Source: CAYSRJ01 sp964521865 (GTDB lineage Bacteria; Spirochaetota; B62-G9; DRHN01). From it: DNA of 64,000 bases. Positions 63,903 through 64,000 of the stretch are shown here, piece by piece; position 1 is the stretch's first letter; every line of letters begins with the position of its first letter. The notes beneath the pieces were generated by a model. The model worked only from the letters and a program-made list of their open reading frames with translations. It was not told the DNA's origin and did not search any database. The position numbers and the translations under genes are program-made. Location: positions 1-64,000 of the forward strand of contig CAZFTJ010000013.1 of NCBI GenBank assembly GCA_964521865.1, given 5' to 3'.

Positions 63903-64000
63903 CTATTCGGAGTATATGTCCGGGTTTTCCCGCCGGACGGCTTCCGACGACATGATCTGTGAGATATTGTCCTCCGTTATGCCGGTCAGCTCGATAATAT
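63903..64000 (-). CDS. 3' end of a gene leaving the window
   Basis: A minus-strand frame enters from the right edge and ends at 63903 with IIELTGITEDNISQIMSSEA and then VRRENPDIYSE. The codon use matches the neighbours. Too short to identify. Confidence 0.5.
   Translation of the reverse strand, partial: IIELTGITEDNISQIMSSEAVRRENPDIYSE

Noticed and set aside
1..64000. CRISPR array, tRNA or rRNA genes
   Set aside because: No regularly spaced repeats and no cloverleaf or rRNA sequence were recognised on reading; a tRNA scan and a CRISPR finder would settle this.

Overview
The window reads as chromosomal DNA of an anaerobic, diderm bacterium. It carries outer-membrane barrel proteins, lipoproteins, Lgt, a ferredoxin-linked nitroreductase, radical-type acyl-CoA dehydratase activases and the mercury-methylation pair hgcAB. 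Protein style (for example the sugar-binding protein and the giant two-ASKHA activase) suggests a spirochaete (Spirochaetota). That assignment is an inference from family resemblance; no rRNA or tRNA gene was recognised in the window.

Bases 1-30,000 are an AT-rich, mosaic accessory region full of mobile DNA and broken genes. It begins with a fused pair of truncated genes (HNH nuclease and a DUF4268-like protein). Next comes the relic of an integron: two cassettes on the minus strand (a methyltransferase and a hypothetical protein) separated by a clear 95-bp attC, facing a decayed intI fragment on the plus strand. Hypothetical genes separated by three copies of a dispersed repeat follow. There are then a two-gene insertion sequence (8.4-10.7 kb), DUF3800, RusA and HicAB genes, an IS1634-type element (15.1-16.9 kb), an orphan sugar-binding protein, a decayed IS91-like element with its tyrosine recombinase (18.6-20.6 kb) and a VapBC pair. 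A collapsed disaccharide cluster (23.3-28.4 kb) contains a 1038-codon beta-phosphoglucomutase/GH65 phosphorylase fusion interrupted only by three in-frame TAG codons. A second attC-like hairpin lies at 28.5 kb.

From 30 kb the sequence becomes gene-dense and mostly intact. After a BamA-like barrel protein, an alpha/beta hydrolase, a ferredoxin-nitroreductase and an ECF sigma factor (all minus strand) comes the divergent hgcA-hgcB pair at 34.4-35.8 kb. It has the diagnostic NVWCAAGK corrinoid-binding motif and the ECGAC and terminal Cys-Cys motifs. This is the strongest functional finding: the organism is predicted to make methylmercury. An ACR3 arsenite exporter follows 1 kb downstream on the same strand.

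The 40.1-46.3 kb block is an SOS mutagenesis island: lexA (with four TTTCGGT repeats on its promoter), a catalytically degenerate ImuB-like Y-family polymerase with a beta-clamp motif, a DnaE2/ImuC-type polymerase with a degenerate PHP domain, and an SRAP (HMCES/YedK) protein. No imuA is present. The remainder (46.4-64 kb, all plus strand until the last 100 bases) is a compact housekeeping run: CDF transporter, glnS, YbaK/ProX deacylase, URO-D-family protein, Ogt, aroE, acyl-ACP thioesterase-like protein, amidohydrolase, Gfo/Idh oxidoreductase, an alkyltransferase-like protein (Trp in place of Cys), NudC, a two-gene version of the giant acyl-CoA dehydratase activase, and lgt.
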